Below are positions 49,395 through 62,004 of a stretch of DNA of 64,000 bases, piece by piece. The stretch covers positions 620,001 to 684,000 of the forward strand of contig NC_089578.1 of the NCBI RefSeq assembly GCF_040115645.1. The letters are read 5' to 3'. The DNA is from Euwallacea fornicatus (lineage: Eukaryota > Arthropoda > Insecta > Coleoptera > Curculionidae). Numbering within the stretch: position 1 is the first letter of the stretch; every line of letters begins with the position of its first letter. A model generated the notes under the pieces. The model made no database searches, was not told the origin of the DNA, and saw only the letters and a list, made by a program, of their open reading frames with translations. The position numbers were made by a program, and so were the translations under genes.

Positions 49395-50116
49395 TACGGG
49401 ATGTTTCCAAATATACGGTCAATATTCCGGAAGTGAAAAGTTCTCGTCAGCAAGTTCTCTAATGCTTATAAATTGATTTTCAAACACTTTCCCGTGCGGA
49501 AATGCAGCTTTTCGATGTTTGACGGCGAAAATGGTCGCTTTTCTTCCAATTGATGAATTTTAATTAACTTTGTCGTTGGGTCCCTTGTGTACAATTCCAG
49601 GGCTAATAATATAGAACTTAACGTTTATTTCTGCATCTTCAGGGGGGCAGCGGGGGGGCTAGCCCCCACTTCTTCATCCCTAAACTCTTAAGGTCTTGAG
49701 TTCTGCAAGCGTTGTGTGTTTTTTTTTAATTTTCGAGGAACCTAAGACAAAAAATGGTACTCTTGGTTCATGTAAAATACCACTTTGTCAAAGGGTGTAT
49801 TTTACGTTTTTTTTTTTTAATTTTACCACATAACGATTAAAAAAACCCACGACCTTACAAGCTTAGACACAAGGAAGTTGAGGGTAGCCTCCCCGCCGTC
49901 TCCCTGAAGATGTTCAAAAAGAAACGTTAGGTCCCATCTTATGAACCTTGACGTTATGCACAAACGACCTAAAATTCATTAAATTTCACTAACTAGAAGG
50001 AAAATCGTTCAATAGCATTTTCGCCATCAAATTCTGAAGAGCTGCATTTCCTTAAAGCTAAGTTTTTTGAAAATCAATTTATAACCGTGAGTACAAGCTT
50101 TTGGAAAGACCCTGTA
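49395..50116. mobile_element. Fold-back element of about 720 bp
   Basis: The left end reads TACGGGATGTTTCCAAA. The right end on the - strand reads TACAGGGTCTTTCCAAA. Inverted similarity continues inward: TTATAAATTGATTTTCAAA near 49470 pairs with its complement near 50070. The centre near 49785 is itself a hairpin (GTAAAATACC…GGTGTATTTTAC). Each arm is about 330 bp with gaps. There is no coding content. Confidence 0.75.
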
Positions 50117-53100
50117 GAGTAATGCAAAAGTGAGAGTATTGAAGTTGCTGTAGGCTCGTCTGCAAAGCATCATTTGCATCCTGCAGATAATCAAGACTCA
50201 AAACTGCTCTTCTGTCGAAGCCAATTGCCCCCTGCCAGAGGTTGATGTTAGAGCTTGGGCCACGCTAAGCAAGTTGCGATTTTAGTTAAGTAGCTAATTT
50301 TTTTGACATGAAAAAGTGCACTTTTACTTAGAAAAGGGCACTTGAGAAACACCAACCGTTTAGGGTGGCATTCAGCCGATTTCCACCGTATGAAAATTCA
50401 ATTTGCAAATTGAACAGCCAGTTTTAGCTCATTTTGAGCATCTAAAGGGGGCTTACGCATTGGTATACGCAGGCAAAGCGTGAGTCATTCAAGTTTTTAG
50501 GCAAATTTTAAAGTGCCAATGATTCTCGCCAATTTACCACAACGTTAAAAGCAGTTGAACTCTTTGGCCCCACAGAGTTCAACATACTTTTTTGATCGTG
50601 GGTGTTCTTTTACTGCAATTTCAAAATTCTCAAAAATACTGGTCGCTAACGGTTCGTGCACACCTACCCTCCGCTTTTTGCCATGTAAAGAAGCTTTGGA
50701 ACAGGCACTTTTAGGCGCTCAAAAGGGGCACATCGGTACCAGCCAGCCACACTGTTTCCAACCTATAGACAATTAATTGTTGAAGTAGGACCAGTAAAAA
50801 CGCCTAAAGCAGTTACTTTTTTTGGGGCCAGTAATTTGCACTGGCACTGGTTTCACTGGGCCATGCATGTTTAACCCTGTCGAGAGGGACCAGATCTGGC
50901 TAAGGATGCATTCACAACTTTCCGACAATTACATACAGGTTTTACACCTGAATAGGTGGAATTTTACTTGAAGTATTTATTAAATAAATGCCACATTATT
51001 GGATAACCTTGTAAATTAACTTTCTTGTATGATGTAAAAGTTAGCAGCATTGCATTGGGTCATTTAGGCGAACATATATTGTGCTGGAAAACAGGGAGTG
51101 CCCAGGGAAATAGATAAATTCCTGTGTGTTTGTCCATGACAAACTTTAGCCAGTTTCCGTTTTGCACAGCTCCAATTGTTGCTTGAAGCCGTCCAATGAA
51201 CAAATTCACGAGTCAATTTGTTGATGTGAAACCAGCGTTGCAGTTACCTTAGTGGAGACCCAGATCCAAATTAACGGTCCAAACGACATGAAATGCCACA
51301 TAGCCATTTAAGGGACGTTTGAGTATTTAATGGGATACATTAACAACCTCATTGAACCAGAAACTCTATACAAAAAAGCCATTACAGCTTTGATCGTATC
51401 TTTCTTGCTCTCGTACGTTGCCCCACAGATTCACAATTAGGGTCAATGACCTAATTGAGTGTTGAAAGAGCTTTCCTCACTGCCAATGGACAGAAAGTCA
51501 ATTACATACATCTTTTCAAATCTCCAAGCTCGAATTTAAGTCACTTTTAATTTGTTGAGAACTGGTAAATCACATTGGGACGTTTCGTATAGAGGTTGGG
51601 AGCAAATGCTGGTTTCACTAAATCTCGAGCCTACTTTAGAAGGTGGCGATTCTATGCTACCTTCTAAAGCAAGCGAGCTTACTTTAGAAGGTAGCATGGA
51701 ATCACTTGTAAGCTATGTTGAAAGTTGATAACGGGCAGGAAGTGTACTCTTGCAAAACGCTCTCATGGCTCGTAAGCTATGTTGAAACTTGATAACAGGC
51801 AGCAAGTGTACTCTTGCGAAACGCTCTATGTCTCTCTCCATGTGGGAACTTAAGCAACAATCCGAAAATGTGATTCTTTCATGACTTACCTCGACACTAA
51901 CAGACTAGAAGTCCAGTTTCCACTGCGTCCTGTCTCTTGAAAATCACGAAAGCATAACAACCTATTCGTGCACGTGGCTGATTACACTTAAAACAGTGAT
52001 CAAACCAAATACCGATAATGAAATTTTGAAAACAAACTTCGAACGGATAAATTTAATACAGTTCCTTTACGAGGTAACGGTAGCGGTTAACCTGAACTAA
52101 CCCAACACGACTTTTATCCTTATATTAACGAACTAACTTAAATATCCTAACAAACCGTTCCTACGTCCCGTAAATCTGTATTTACTATTTTATTATTATT
52201 CATCATCAATATCAATAAATTTTTGCGGAAGAGAGTAATTAGACAGTTCAAGTAGCTACGTCTACGTTAACGTAAAGACATGTGCGCATGAGCAGTCTGT
52301 TGATTCTCACGTGTATCTTACGTAACGATAAGTTTGCGGATGTGTCCTACGCTAACCAAACGCCGTGGAAATCGCGTGAACGGGAAGGAGACAGAAAATG
52401 CATCTATAACGTCAGCCCAGGATTAATTGATTACAGTTTTTTTTTAAGTTGTAAATATATCAAGGCAACAGTTTGTTTGGGTTTGTTTAAATTTTCACTG
52501 CGTTACGACGGCACTCAAAACGTCCGATTAAATCGGTGTTTGGCAGGTGCGGATTCCCTTACGTAACCCATTTCAACGTTAATCGGTTTACATTAGTTGC
52601 CCAAGTTGCGTTAAGGATTAACGCATATCTGACGGTATATGCCGCACTGCAAATGTCTATTGCAGGAAGTGGAACGGAAGAGCGTTGACAGATGGCACTA
52701 ACTCGTGTCCCTCCTATCACAACGCCTGTAATGTTAAATGAGATTGGCAACACTGCAACTGGAAAGAGAGAGAGCGGCCATCTTGTGCGCCATTTATTCC
52801 ACCCTCTACGTGTTTCCGCGGCAAAGTCACGATTTACCTTGAGATTTTCGTTTAAAGGGCGCGCACGCGGTACCACTGTAGTATTTCGAAATCTTGCGAC
52901 AATCCTCGTTCGGAACGACTTTACGTTAGGAGCCCACAAGGCGGATACGATGTTGCGGCTACCGCTTTCCTGTTTTAAAACAAACGTTCGCGGAACGACG
53001 CTTCATTTCTCCTACTTCCACCTGTCACTCGCAGAGGGCCCCACGCTCGAATTGTTTTTAATTTGTTTGTTTTTAATTTTTAATCAGAAAACTGTCAGAA

Positions 53101-53202
53101 TCAGAATTCAAGCCAGCCAAGGTCAGCTGAGCCACGAGTTTATAAGTAAGTACATAAGCAAATTGCCATCCACAGTTGGATGTGTCGGTTTCTGGATAGT
53201 AC
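50117..53202. other. Non-coding stretch with a local duplication and hairpin
   Basis: No gene is recognised. A 64-bp unit starting GTAAGCTATGTTGAAA is repeated in tandem (51708 and 51772). Just before it, CTTTAGAAGGT at 51634 pairs with ACCTTCTAAAG at 51659 to form a hairpin, and a third copy of the arm follows at 51683. Near 52775 the motif GGCCATCTTG resembles a YY1-type site. Confidence 0.5.
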
Positions 53203-53459
53203 CTTGCGATTTCCAGCGAGATAAGTGCGGCAAGAGCATTCGACAGACCAGCGGCGCAGAATGAGCAGCGGGCTGGACGTTTTGAGCGGGTCCCTCAGGG
53301 TGCGAAACAGCAACCTCAAGAGCTCCAGGAACGTAAACACGGGGTTGAATTGCAGAAGCCATGAGGTCAAGGCCTGCCCCAGTGTAATGTCACCCGAGAC
53401 CAAAAGGCTGCTTCCTCCCAACACTGAAACGGTGCAAACCAAACCTTTTCCCATCAGAG
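53203..53459. other. Ambiguous candidate exon, strand unresolved
   Basis: Two readings compete. On the - strand, 53423-53203 is open, has a good acceptor (TTTCAG) and a good donor (AAG-GTACTA), and codes a hydrophobic segment containing SGDITLGQALTSWLLQFNP. That vaguely recalls a membrane segment of an ABC-type transporter. On the + strand, an ATG at 53261 starts a frame that runs to a consensus donor (AG-GTAAGTG at 53460). Its basic, Ser-rich product has no known domain. Neither has a partner exon that I can identify. Confidence 0.25.
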
Positions 53460-54329
53460 GTAAGTGACCAGCAAGATAATTTATTTTGATGAGGGTAGCA
53501 TAAGAAGAGACGTCCACATTAACATTGCATCGACATCCCCTTAAAGTTCTATTGGCTATATAAATGGTCCAGTGGTTGACATGCTGCTAACATTATCATT
53601 CACCCAGTTTTAATGGAAATTAGCTTGCGGTTAAAGTTAACAACACATTAATAGTTTGGCTCTTAGTCAAGGGTATATTATTACAAATTTTATTTTAAGA
53701 AAAAGTAGAAGGTTAATCATTCAGTAAATTACTGTACAGATAACCCAACAGTTTCCTCAATTAAAACAAGTGACTAAACAAATTCCATTTTGTAACTAGT
53801 TTATAATGGAAGTGGATGCCTTCTTTCCTAACTCACTTGATAAATCAAATGAATAAAAGCAGTAGATGCTGATGGCCCCGCACATGCAGGGCACAGCTTG
53901 AAAATGCTCCAATGTGTGGCATTCGCTTCAAGTTACTTTATCATGCGGCAAATTAGAAATAACTATTTTTTGGAACTTATGCTACTTTGTGTAACTCGCA
54001 CCACCTAGCGGGACCTCAATTAACCCATCCTGCAAAGTCTCACTTCCTACATACAGTTACTGGTTACATACACAGCTATCGTGAGACTACAAGGAAGAAC
54101 TTTGTGCCTTGAATATTCTTGAAAACTTTGCTTAATTATTTTACTTAGTTGTCTCACACACTGAGGTCTTTTTAACTAAATTGGGGTCTTCGGACGATCC
54201 TGGAAGTTTTCGATTGATTTTTCACGTTTCCATCATAGCAAAAGCTGCATTTAGTCCTGAAGTCTTCAACACTTGGTGGTATGTTAGGGTGTAATAATAA
54301 TGTGTCCTCAGCTCTGCCCTTGTCCTCAG

Positions 54330-54525
54330 ATTTTTTAGAAGTTCATAAGTTTCGGTTTTATGGTATTAGAGTTAGTAATATGTAAATTGACGCAGAGCCA
54401 TCTAGTGATGGAGCACTTAGTTATTAATATCGCCACTGCTAGGTGGCAATGCGTGGGGGGATCCCGTTTGGGAGTACGTTTACCTCGGAAACGGAGAAGA
54501 AAGGACAGTAGTAAACTCGTTAGTT
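54330..54525 (+). repeat. Dispersed repeat, copy 1 (partner at 63815-64000)
   Basis: Shared words in the same order are TTAGAGTT, CAGAGCCATCTAG, CGCC-CTGC/GCTACC and TACGTTTACC-TCGGAAACGG. Both copies are on the + strand. The copy at the window end may continue beyond it. The repeat family is not recognised. Confidence 0.7.
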
Positions 54526-55640
54526 TGCCTTTCTATATTGTGTTAATACATTAACAATCCCTAACCACGGAGAATGTTCACGATCTTGTTCCGACACATG
54601 CATAATCCTCGATGTTTGGCGATTACAAACATATTTTCATGTGTAATCTCCATTTTCGTTGAAAAGCATACAAACAGCAACCATCCTTAACGTGCTAGCC
54701 GCACATACAACGCGGCAAGATACCAGTCCGATGTTGCTAAAGTTCAATCTTGCTTAATTCGAAGGTAATGTTGTGTAATTGCAGAGAGATCTTTTAGGAA
54801 TTTATGCTTTCTGTCTTGGCCAAACAGCAAAAAAAATAATTCCAAAGAGTTTTTGTTGTGTTAAAACTGGAGAGTGCCCTTGTCCTAATGTTGGCACGGG
54901 GGTGCGACAGGTGCAGCTTCAAAACCAGCAGTTTTCAGTCCCAGCGTGATCGGACAGATAAAAGTCCCAGATTCCCCAAACAAAGCAGAAGTCTCTAATA
55001 CTCGATTCTTTACAAATCGACCGAAAGAGCTAGCCGTGGAGGACAATGGCTGTGAACTTCTTCATTATCCCAAACACAACTGCATGCAAAATAGGCGAAA
55101 AGGGCCAGATTTCCTAGGATCGGAAGTTTAAGTCTCGATTCCTCGGCAGCCAACGAAAGTCAGCTGAAAAAAAACCTTCAGGCTTAAGAGGGATTAACGT
55201 TACCAATTCGGACATTATCTTGAGGGATGGAAGACACTAACAAAAAGTGAGGCAGTTATTTATGACGTTAGTGTCAGCATAGTCTTTAAAGCGAGGTTTA
55301 AAGTGCACATTACACGCCTGTTATGGAGGTGAGCAAGATAAGCAAAATTTAATGGATTTGGAGAAAAACTTATTTATTGCCCTTCAATACCACGCCACGC
55401 ACAGTATCTCCCATTGTAAATGCTTCATTTGGTAATATGGAGGTGTAGCTAGTTGCGATCAAAAATTGAGTCAGTTGAGGAGTGAATTTAGTCATATGTG
55501 CTCGAGTACTGTCGGGCCACTTAAAGACAGGAAGATTCGTGTACGTTTTGCTGTCTTGTGTGACTTTAAAAATGAGGTGTAAGTAGATGTGGATCAAACA
55601 CTGACTTTCGGCTATTTACGTGTTAAGGAAATAGGACGTT
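54526..55640. other. No recognisable feature
   Basis: A - strand open frame at 55370-55597 (75 codons, ending RGVVLKGNK) is not low-complexity, but it has no family match that I recognise and no clear splice partner. Confidence 0.4.
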
Positions 55641-55649
55641 ACCGCCATA

Positions 55650-55930
55650 GATCGTTAACATAGATGATTGTGACCATAGGTTGCTGGACATAGATGGTTG
55701 TGGCCATAGGTTGCTGGACATAGATGGTTGTGGCCATAGGTTGCTGGACATAGATGGTTGTGACCATAGGTTGCTGGACATAGATGGTTGTGACCATAGG
55801 TTGCTGGACATAGATGGTTGTGACCATAGGTTGCTGGACATAGATGGTTGTGGCCATAGATTCTTTGAGAGAGATGATCGCGATCACATATTGTTTGACA
55901 TAGATGGTCGTGACCATAGATGATTGTGAC
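55650..55930. repeat. 30-bp minisatellite
   Basis: Six near-identical 30-bp units between 55681 and 55860, containing CATAGATGGTTGTGACCATA, are flanked by diverged units. Each unit holds the inverted pair TGGTTGTGACCA. All three - strand frames stay open because the unit lacks stops there. The decapeptide periodicity of the apparent proteins is an artefact. Confidence 0.95.
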
Positions 55931-56565
55931 CATCGATTGTTGATATAGATCATTATGACTACCATCGACTGAAACCTTCAAGTAACCACTGTAATGTGAG
56001 CGGTATGTCTGGAATCAGTTCGATTGTCAATCAGATGGTTGGTGGTTCCATCAACAGCCCACGCCTGGGGTTCGCCACCCACTGCGAGTTTCCCTCATTG
56101 ATCGCGATCAATAATCGAAAATCACCAGTAAAAAGTGGTTTTTTCTTTTAACCTTTTTTGCAAATTTTCTTTAAATCTGTCGGCAACCAGAAGTTCTTCC
56201 GTTTTTTTTTTTGATGCTTCACGACCGAAGCACGTGTGAATTTCCAGTTCTTGTAGCACCTACTCCTATATTGACTGCAATTCGGGCCACGTAAATTCAC
56301 CAGAACAGGTAGGGTTGATCCCTGGCCGGTGGTCATCCGTGAAAGCCGTTGTTGCTCGATTGTGTCCCCATCATCACTCCTAAAGGTGTTGCTTGAAGGC
56401 GCCTCTAAATGTCTGTCCTCGTTTACCAAACTATCGATTACATTGGCGACGGAGATAGATCTAGATGGTTCTCCTTAGTGCCCTCTCCCGCTCAGTTCCT
56501 TGACTGTTTGAAAGCAGGAAGTCGTAGCTGACATCACCGTTCGTCGCTTTTAAGTTGTAACTGCG

Positions 56566-57680
56566 TACAGGGTGACAGTTTGAAAGCTTGCAATTGCTAC
56601 ATCTCTCGAATGAAAAAAAAAATTGAAAAGTTCCTTGAAACCGTTTTGTAGGATAAGGGAGGGGGGGGGGGCAAAATTGTGTGCCTGCACCCCTACCCTC
56701 GTCTGCCCTCTAACCCCTCTAACTTTGCAGTTTTAAATGGAAACCCCCACTTGTAATACTTCAGTTTAAAGCCCTTTAAAAACGCTTTATGATCGTGTTA
56801 GCTAACAATACATTTGTCCAAGCAGCTACCGAATTATTATAAATATTATAAATAAAAAATTAATACAATGTAAATTTACAGAATTGTATTGAAGCGCGGA
56901 CTAATATTTCAAATGATGCTTTTATCGTTTATATAGAGGTTTTGAAGAATTTACAACTGTTTATGTTTTTTATATTATTGTCATTGCGTCGAGAAAAATA
57001 AGCAATTTTTTTAATCCGGAATTTTACTTTTAGACGTTCGATTATTTCGCTTCGTTCTGGCGCCGGAAGTCGGCGCCAAAAGGGCCGCCAAGAAGCGGCA
57101 CCGAATCAAGAAGGTTTTCACTGATATGATTTAAAAATCTCGAGGCGCCACAGCGTGGCCGCCAAGTCCTCCAGATCTAACGCCACTTGATTTTTTTGTA
57201 AATTTTATTTTTATTTATTTATTTATTTATTTATTTTGTTAAAGGGGGTTACTTTAAATATGTCGTCTTTAAAACTCAGTTTGACTCAATTCACGAGCTA
57301 CGAGAACGAATTAGTCAAAGAAAGCTTTTGCTAAAGTTCGTTGCCGATTCGAAAGCAGGCCCTAAGATTGTCTGGAAATTAACGGAAACCACTTTGAGCA
57401 CTTGATTAAATAGAAAGTAAATGAAAACCTTCTATTCTTTCTTAATTGAATCATTCGCTAACTGCTTGGACAAATGGGGCGTTGGTTAATGCGATCGCAA
57501 GGTGTTTTTAAAGAGCTTTAAAATGAGGGGTTGAAATTTAGAATTATTAAGGGGGAAGGGGTAGGAAGTACATAATGTTAGTTCTTTCTACTTATCGTAG
57601 AACCGGTTTAAAGGAATTTTTCAAATCTTTTTTCATTCCTAAAATATAAACATGGCAAGTTTTTAAAATGCCACCCTGTA
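56566..57680 (+). mobile_element. Mariner-type transposon with inverted repeats of about 270 bp
   Basis: The ends are TACAGGGTGACAGTTT and, on the - strand, TACAGGGTGGCATTTT. The arms (56566-56845 and about 57400-57680) share GAATGAAAAAA, the block around TTTAAAGC-CTTTAAAAAC and CATTTGTCCAAGCAG in the same order. The interior has a broken + strand transposase around 57150-57200, readable across frames as a WPP…[13 protein letters not shown] block. A (TTTA)n tract lies at 57206-57236. The interior is repeated at 58548-59080. Confidence 0.8.
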
Positions 57681-57686
57681 CATAGA

Positions 57687-57900
57687 TTGTGTAATTGTCG
57701 CTTTCGCTCCTGTTTCTTATTTTCACTTCCGTTGTTTCTTTTCAATTCTGTTTTTTGTTTTCACTTCCATTCCTCTCTTCACTTCTGTTTTTTCTTCACT
57801 TCAGTGATTTCTCTTCACTTTAGATTTTTCTTTTCGCTTCCGTTTTTCCTATTCACTCCCCTCTTTTCCTTCCGCATCTGTTTCTCACTTCCGCCTCGGT
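57687..57900 (+). repeat. Pyrimidine-rich degenerate repeat
   Basis: This C/T-biased tract is built from variants of TTTTCACTTCCGTTTTTTC, immediately after the transposon at 56566-57680. It yields an open frame rich in Phe, Leu and Ser that is not a credible protein. Confidence 0.8.
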
Positions 57901-58129
57901 TTTCGCAGAATTACAGTCTGAAGCGGATTTGGGTCGTTCTCCGAAAATTTCGATGCTGGTTTTGCGTAAAAATCCGATTTTTGGCTTCTTCAGTTTTTTT
58001 TTTAATTCGTCCGGTGCAGCTGGACATTAAAAGCGATTTCGTACTGTTTTGAGCTTACCTAGATCACGTGTTTTGGAAGCAACCTGAGCGAAAATTTACC
58101 GTTTTCTTGGCAATCAATAAGCGTAAGTT

Positions 58130-59110
58130 TGCCACGTCGCGGTTTATTTTTACCAATTTTTCAGAAGCATCAATGCAATTCTCCGCTTTTGACAAATATC
58201 TCGGTAATTGTGCAGTTGTCCATCGCAGCAATTTCGAGACAATTGTCATTCGTAAAGGCCTCACTCGCTAACGCACTTCTTGGCCTCATCACCAGGGGTA
58301 ACTCAAAGTTAACTCTTGAAAGGCTCCTTGAGATTTGGGTTGAGCGCAGCGGCAAGTGGCGGAGCATCGGGAGCACCAGGTATCGCATATTATGCCGAGG
58401 TTAGGGCCCCAAGTCAATTTTCAATCAATAACAGATTAGCTGTTACAAAATCAAGGGGCGTCAGGTCTGGAGATCTTGGTGGCCACTCTGTAGCGCCTCC
58501 TCTACCAATTCATTTAGAGAGGAAGAGACCGTGAGCTATCAGATTTGCCTTGAAGCGCGGACTAATATTTCAAATGATACTTTCATCGTTTACGTAGAGG
58601 TTTTGAAGAGCTTACGACGGTTTATATATTTTGTCCTACAGTCATTGCGTCCTTTTGTCCGCAATTCCGCCTTTAGGCGTTCAATTAATGCTCTTAGTTC
58701 TGGTGCTGAGTTCAGCCAGGAAAGTTTTGATTAATATTGTTCAATAATCTCGAAGCGCCACGGAGTGGCCGCCAAAGTGTCCAGACCTGACGCCACTTGA
58801 TTTTTTTTTATGGAAACACCCAAATCCTTCGTCTTTAAAACTCATCCTGACTCAGTTGATGAGGTGCGAGAGCGAATGATTCAAGCGCGCCAGGTTGCAT
58901 CGGGGGGAGGGGTCGCTGACGTTGGTCAGGTACTTGAGAGTGGGCCCTGCGGTTGTCGGGAACATGACGGAAACCGCAAAAATGGACCGCGAGTTGCACA
59001 ATTGCGGAGCCAACGTTCGCGAGGATCGAAATCTCTGTCGGAACATACGGAATGGGTGCGGTCAGCGCAGTGATCGCTTTAGAAATTTTGAAAATGTTCC
59101 AAGAATTTCG
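58130..59110. mobile_element. Two head-to-head mariner-type remnants
   Basis: On the - strand around 58450-58510 the sequence decodes to [14 protein letters not shown]. On the + strand around 58750-58805 it decodes to [15 protein letters not shown]. The + copy (58548-59080) is colinear with 56890-57420, sharing GAAGCGCGGACTAATATTTCAAATGAT and GTCTTTAAAACTCA with intact spacing. Both are interrupted by stops and frameshifts. Confidence 0.75.
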
Positions 59111-61915
59111 CTCCTCGGACTAAGTCCGAAATTGTGAGCGTTGATGAGCGCATAGACCGAACTTGGTAGCGTTTTTCGAATGCCGATCAAAAATGTTAAA
59201 TTATTAAATAAGACGATACATAGGCGCCGCAAATAACTCGAGCATGTGAAAATGGAACTTGTGCTTTGCCCCACGCCCGTGCCACATGATAACGGAACGT
59301 ATGAGGATTCCAGTAGTGCACTTCTCACTTAGCCGTGAGCAGAATGAAACCCACATAATCACGGTCTATTAATAAGTGCGATTTTTTTTAAAAATAATAC
59401 ACAATTTCATTATGAGTGAACGTGTCCTGCAGATGAATCGCCACTAGTGGACCCTGTAACCGAAGCAACGTGTAAATGGGTGCGAGTACTTGAGTCACGC
59501 GCGTACTTAAGTAACATTAATTTGAGGCGAAAAATTCTATCAGGGACATGCGAAATAAACGATCCGACAGCGAAAATGGCCCCAGAGGAATATCGGTCAC
59601 CACCGATGGACGGTCGTACCGTACGACTCGGCTCATGTCCATTAGAATCGGTGAGTTAAAAATGTAGATGTATGTCCAGGTGTACGTGCGGCCTGGAGCT
59701 AATTTTGGGTCCCCCGTATCAGCAGTGTTGTTGATCCTTAAATATCTACTGACACGTGCACAGATAACGTTGAGGTGTGGCCGGGACTAAGGGCCCCAAC
59801 GGGCCGTGGGCCCTAGTGGTATTTCCTTACGGCGGATGTCGAAAGGCGACTCAGAAATCAGTTCGTGCGCACACCAAGAAGTTCAGGGCTTCGCTGCAGC
59901 ATAATCGACCCAGAGAGAGAGATAAAAAGGTCACGTCCGCCTACTATCACGGAGGTCACCACTTTCCTTAGCCTTTAGCGTGAGTTGGTGATCGACGTGA
60001 CATCATCGCTAATTATTGTGATCGTTTGTGTGTCCGCAATATTTTTCCTTTCGTAAATTTTCTGAGGCCCCTCGCGTCATTTACGTCGGCCATTGAAATC
60101 TATTTACGTTTAGTGTTATTTACACAGGGCGATCCGCATCGCAACCGACACAGCATGGCCGCGTGCAGGGGACCTCGTAACGCGCTGATTTTTTTTTTTT
60201 TTTGCATTGAGCCTTTATCCGATGCCCGCGCTTGCCGGGGTGTCGGCTCAGAAGATCAGTAAAAAAATTTGAGAAAATTCTCCACTCCAGGAATGCCTGG
60301 AATGACCAAATTTGGGTAACGTTTTTTGCTTTGTCCACTTCTTTGTTTGGCTAAAAACTTCGAGCGGCCGAAAGGTCGACGAGGCGCGGCCTCGGGGCGG
60401 GCCACCCTTAAATTTTTATGAATTAAAAAAAAAAAGCAAAAATTTGCGCATATCCAGAATTGTGCTGGAACATCCCATCACTCCCAAGGTGAATTTGAGA
60501 CAAGTGTGCGGGCAGGTGTCGCGCAGGGTTCGCTTGGGGGCCGGTTGTTTTGCCAAACCGATTGAACGGCGCAGCCCATTTGTTTCTCTTGTAAAATGCC
60601 CCTCCTGAGGTGCTGCGAGAGCTGTGAAGTGTGATTTATGCATGATGGGGGCCTCCGCTTTTCCGCATGGACGTACGAGAATTTTTAAATCAACAGTTGG
60701 CCAAGTGGCCTCCGCGATCTCCAGATTTAAGTACACGTGGCTTTCTCCTCCAGGGGACTTTAAAAGAATTCGTCAATTTAACTCGTGGTAAAAGCCATTT
60801 TGACCAGTCTCTTGAGTGTTTATTCGATTTTAGTAACAACTAGTTTGCAGTAGTGTTACATTTTGACTACATTTTACTTAACATTTATTAATACTGAAAT
60901 CTGGTTTTAGATATCGTTTGCAAAATTTTTCTTAATAAGAATGTTGAATTTGACCAGAGCCGTATCCTAGCAACGGAACAATTGAAGAGCAGTTGCGCAT
61001 GGCCTTTTTAACTCTAAGGCACACAATTTCTTTTCGCTCGATTTGATTGGTGCTGGCACCAAATCACAATTTTTATTTTCTTCAAGAACGAACGATTTCT
61101 CGAAAAATTTGCAAGAGCACAAAGAAATCGAAAATTAAATTTACTCTCATGTTGTTAAACTTTAGTTATGTATTAAATTGCGGTTAGAAAAATTCATATA
61201 ATTTTAAGGGCGACCGTCCCTTAAGGAGCTTTCAGCCACATCAAATTTTTAACAAATGAAACACTTGATAAATCAAGAACATTTTCCAAATATGGCTATT
61301 CTAGGTTAAGACTTTCCGAAAATACACCTTTTTTTCAATTTTTTTATTCATCTTCTGAAGCCGATACTCAGCAACCGTTGGCATCAGAAAAAAGTTCACG
61401 AAAAAAAATCAGCTTGTGTCGAAGTCCCCTACACGTACCTGTTCTGTGTTGACTGTGTTGCGAATCACCCTATATATTCCTCCATATTTTTTTTTTTTTT
61501 TATATAAGTTTAAACATTTTTTTGTCGTTGATGGTGCCCCCTTTAGGAAGTCACAATTTCCCCTAATAACCCTGAAAATTTTCCTTTTTATGAAATTAGC
61601 CTTGAAAAGCGTAAAACAATGCTTTAAAGATATTTCGACAGAAAATCAAGATTTTTACCAGAAAAATTTGTGGACTCTTTTAAAGTTTTACTGTCACTAA
61701 ACTTAAAAAAAGAACAATAACAAAGGCGCGCCGTCGCAAAACACCCTGTATGCCAAAATCGGGCTCATGACATGTAAGCTCTTTTCTCCTCTGCCTAATG
61801 GGGAAGTCAAAAAGGTGCAAATCTGACCATCTCGGGCACCCTCCCGATCGTCACAGAGCTAGTCCAGTTCCTCAAACTGTAATCTACTACGTCATTGATC
61901 ATATAAGGCGGTCTA
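59111..61915. other. No gene recognised
   Basis: Open frames are short and overlap on opposite strands. Element-end motifs of the right-hand type end at 61474 (ACCCTATA) and 61750 (ACACCCTGTA), without clear partners. Confidence 0.5.
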
Positions 61916-62000
61916 TACAGGGTGTTATTTAAGTACGTGGCCGAATCTCAAGGGGTGGTTTTTCGACTGACTCTAAGACGACAAGTTTATATAAATAATC
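61916..62000 (+). repeat. Element end with a partner at 24960-25060
   Basis: After TACAGGGTGTTATTTAAGTA comes CGTGGCCGAATCTCAAGGGGTGG and ACGACAAGTTTAT. The - strand of 24985-25057 has the same order of blocks (AAGTACGTGGTC, GGGGTGGTTCCTCGA, ACGACAAGTTTTTAT), so these are two copies of one dispersed repeat. Confidence 0.7.
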
Positions 62001-62004
62001 GCTA

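Noticed and set aside
55623..55981. Repeat protein with MSSNLWSQPS units on the - strand
   Set aside because: It is produced by the 30-bp minisatellite, which is equally open in other frames.
57687..58052. Phe/Leu/Ser-rich 121-codon open frame that looks like a membrane protein
   Set aside because: It is a pyrimidine-rich degenerate repeat, and the apparent hydrophobicity follows from the base composition.
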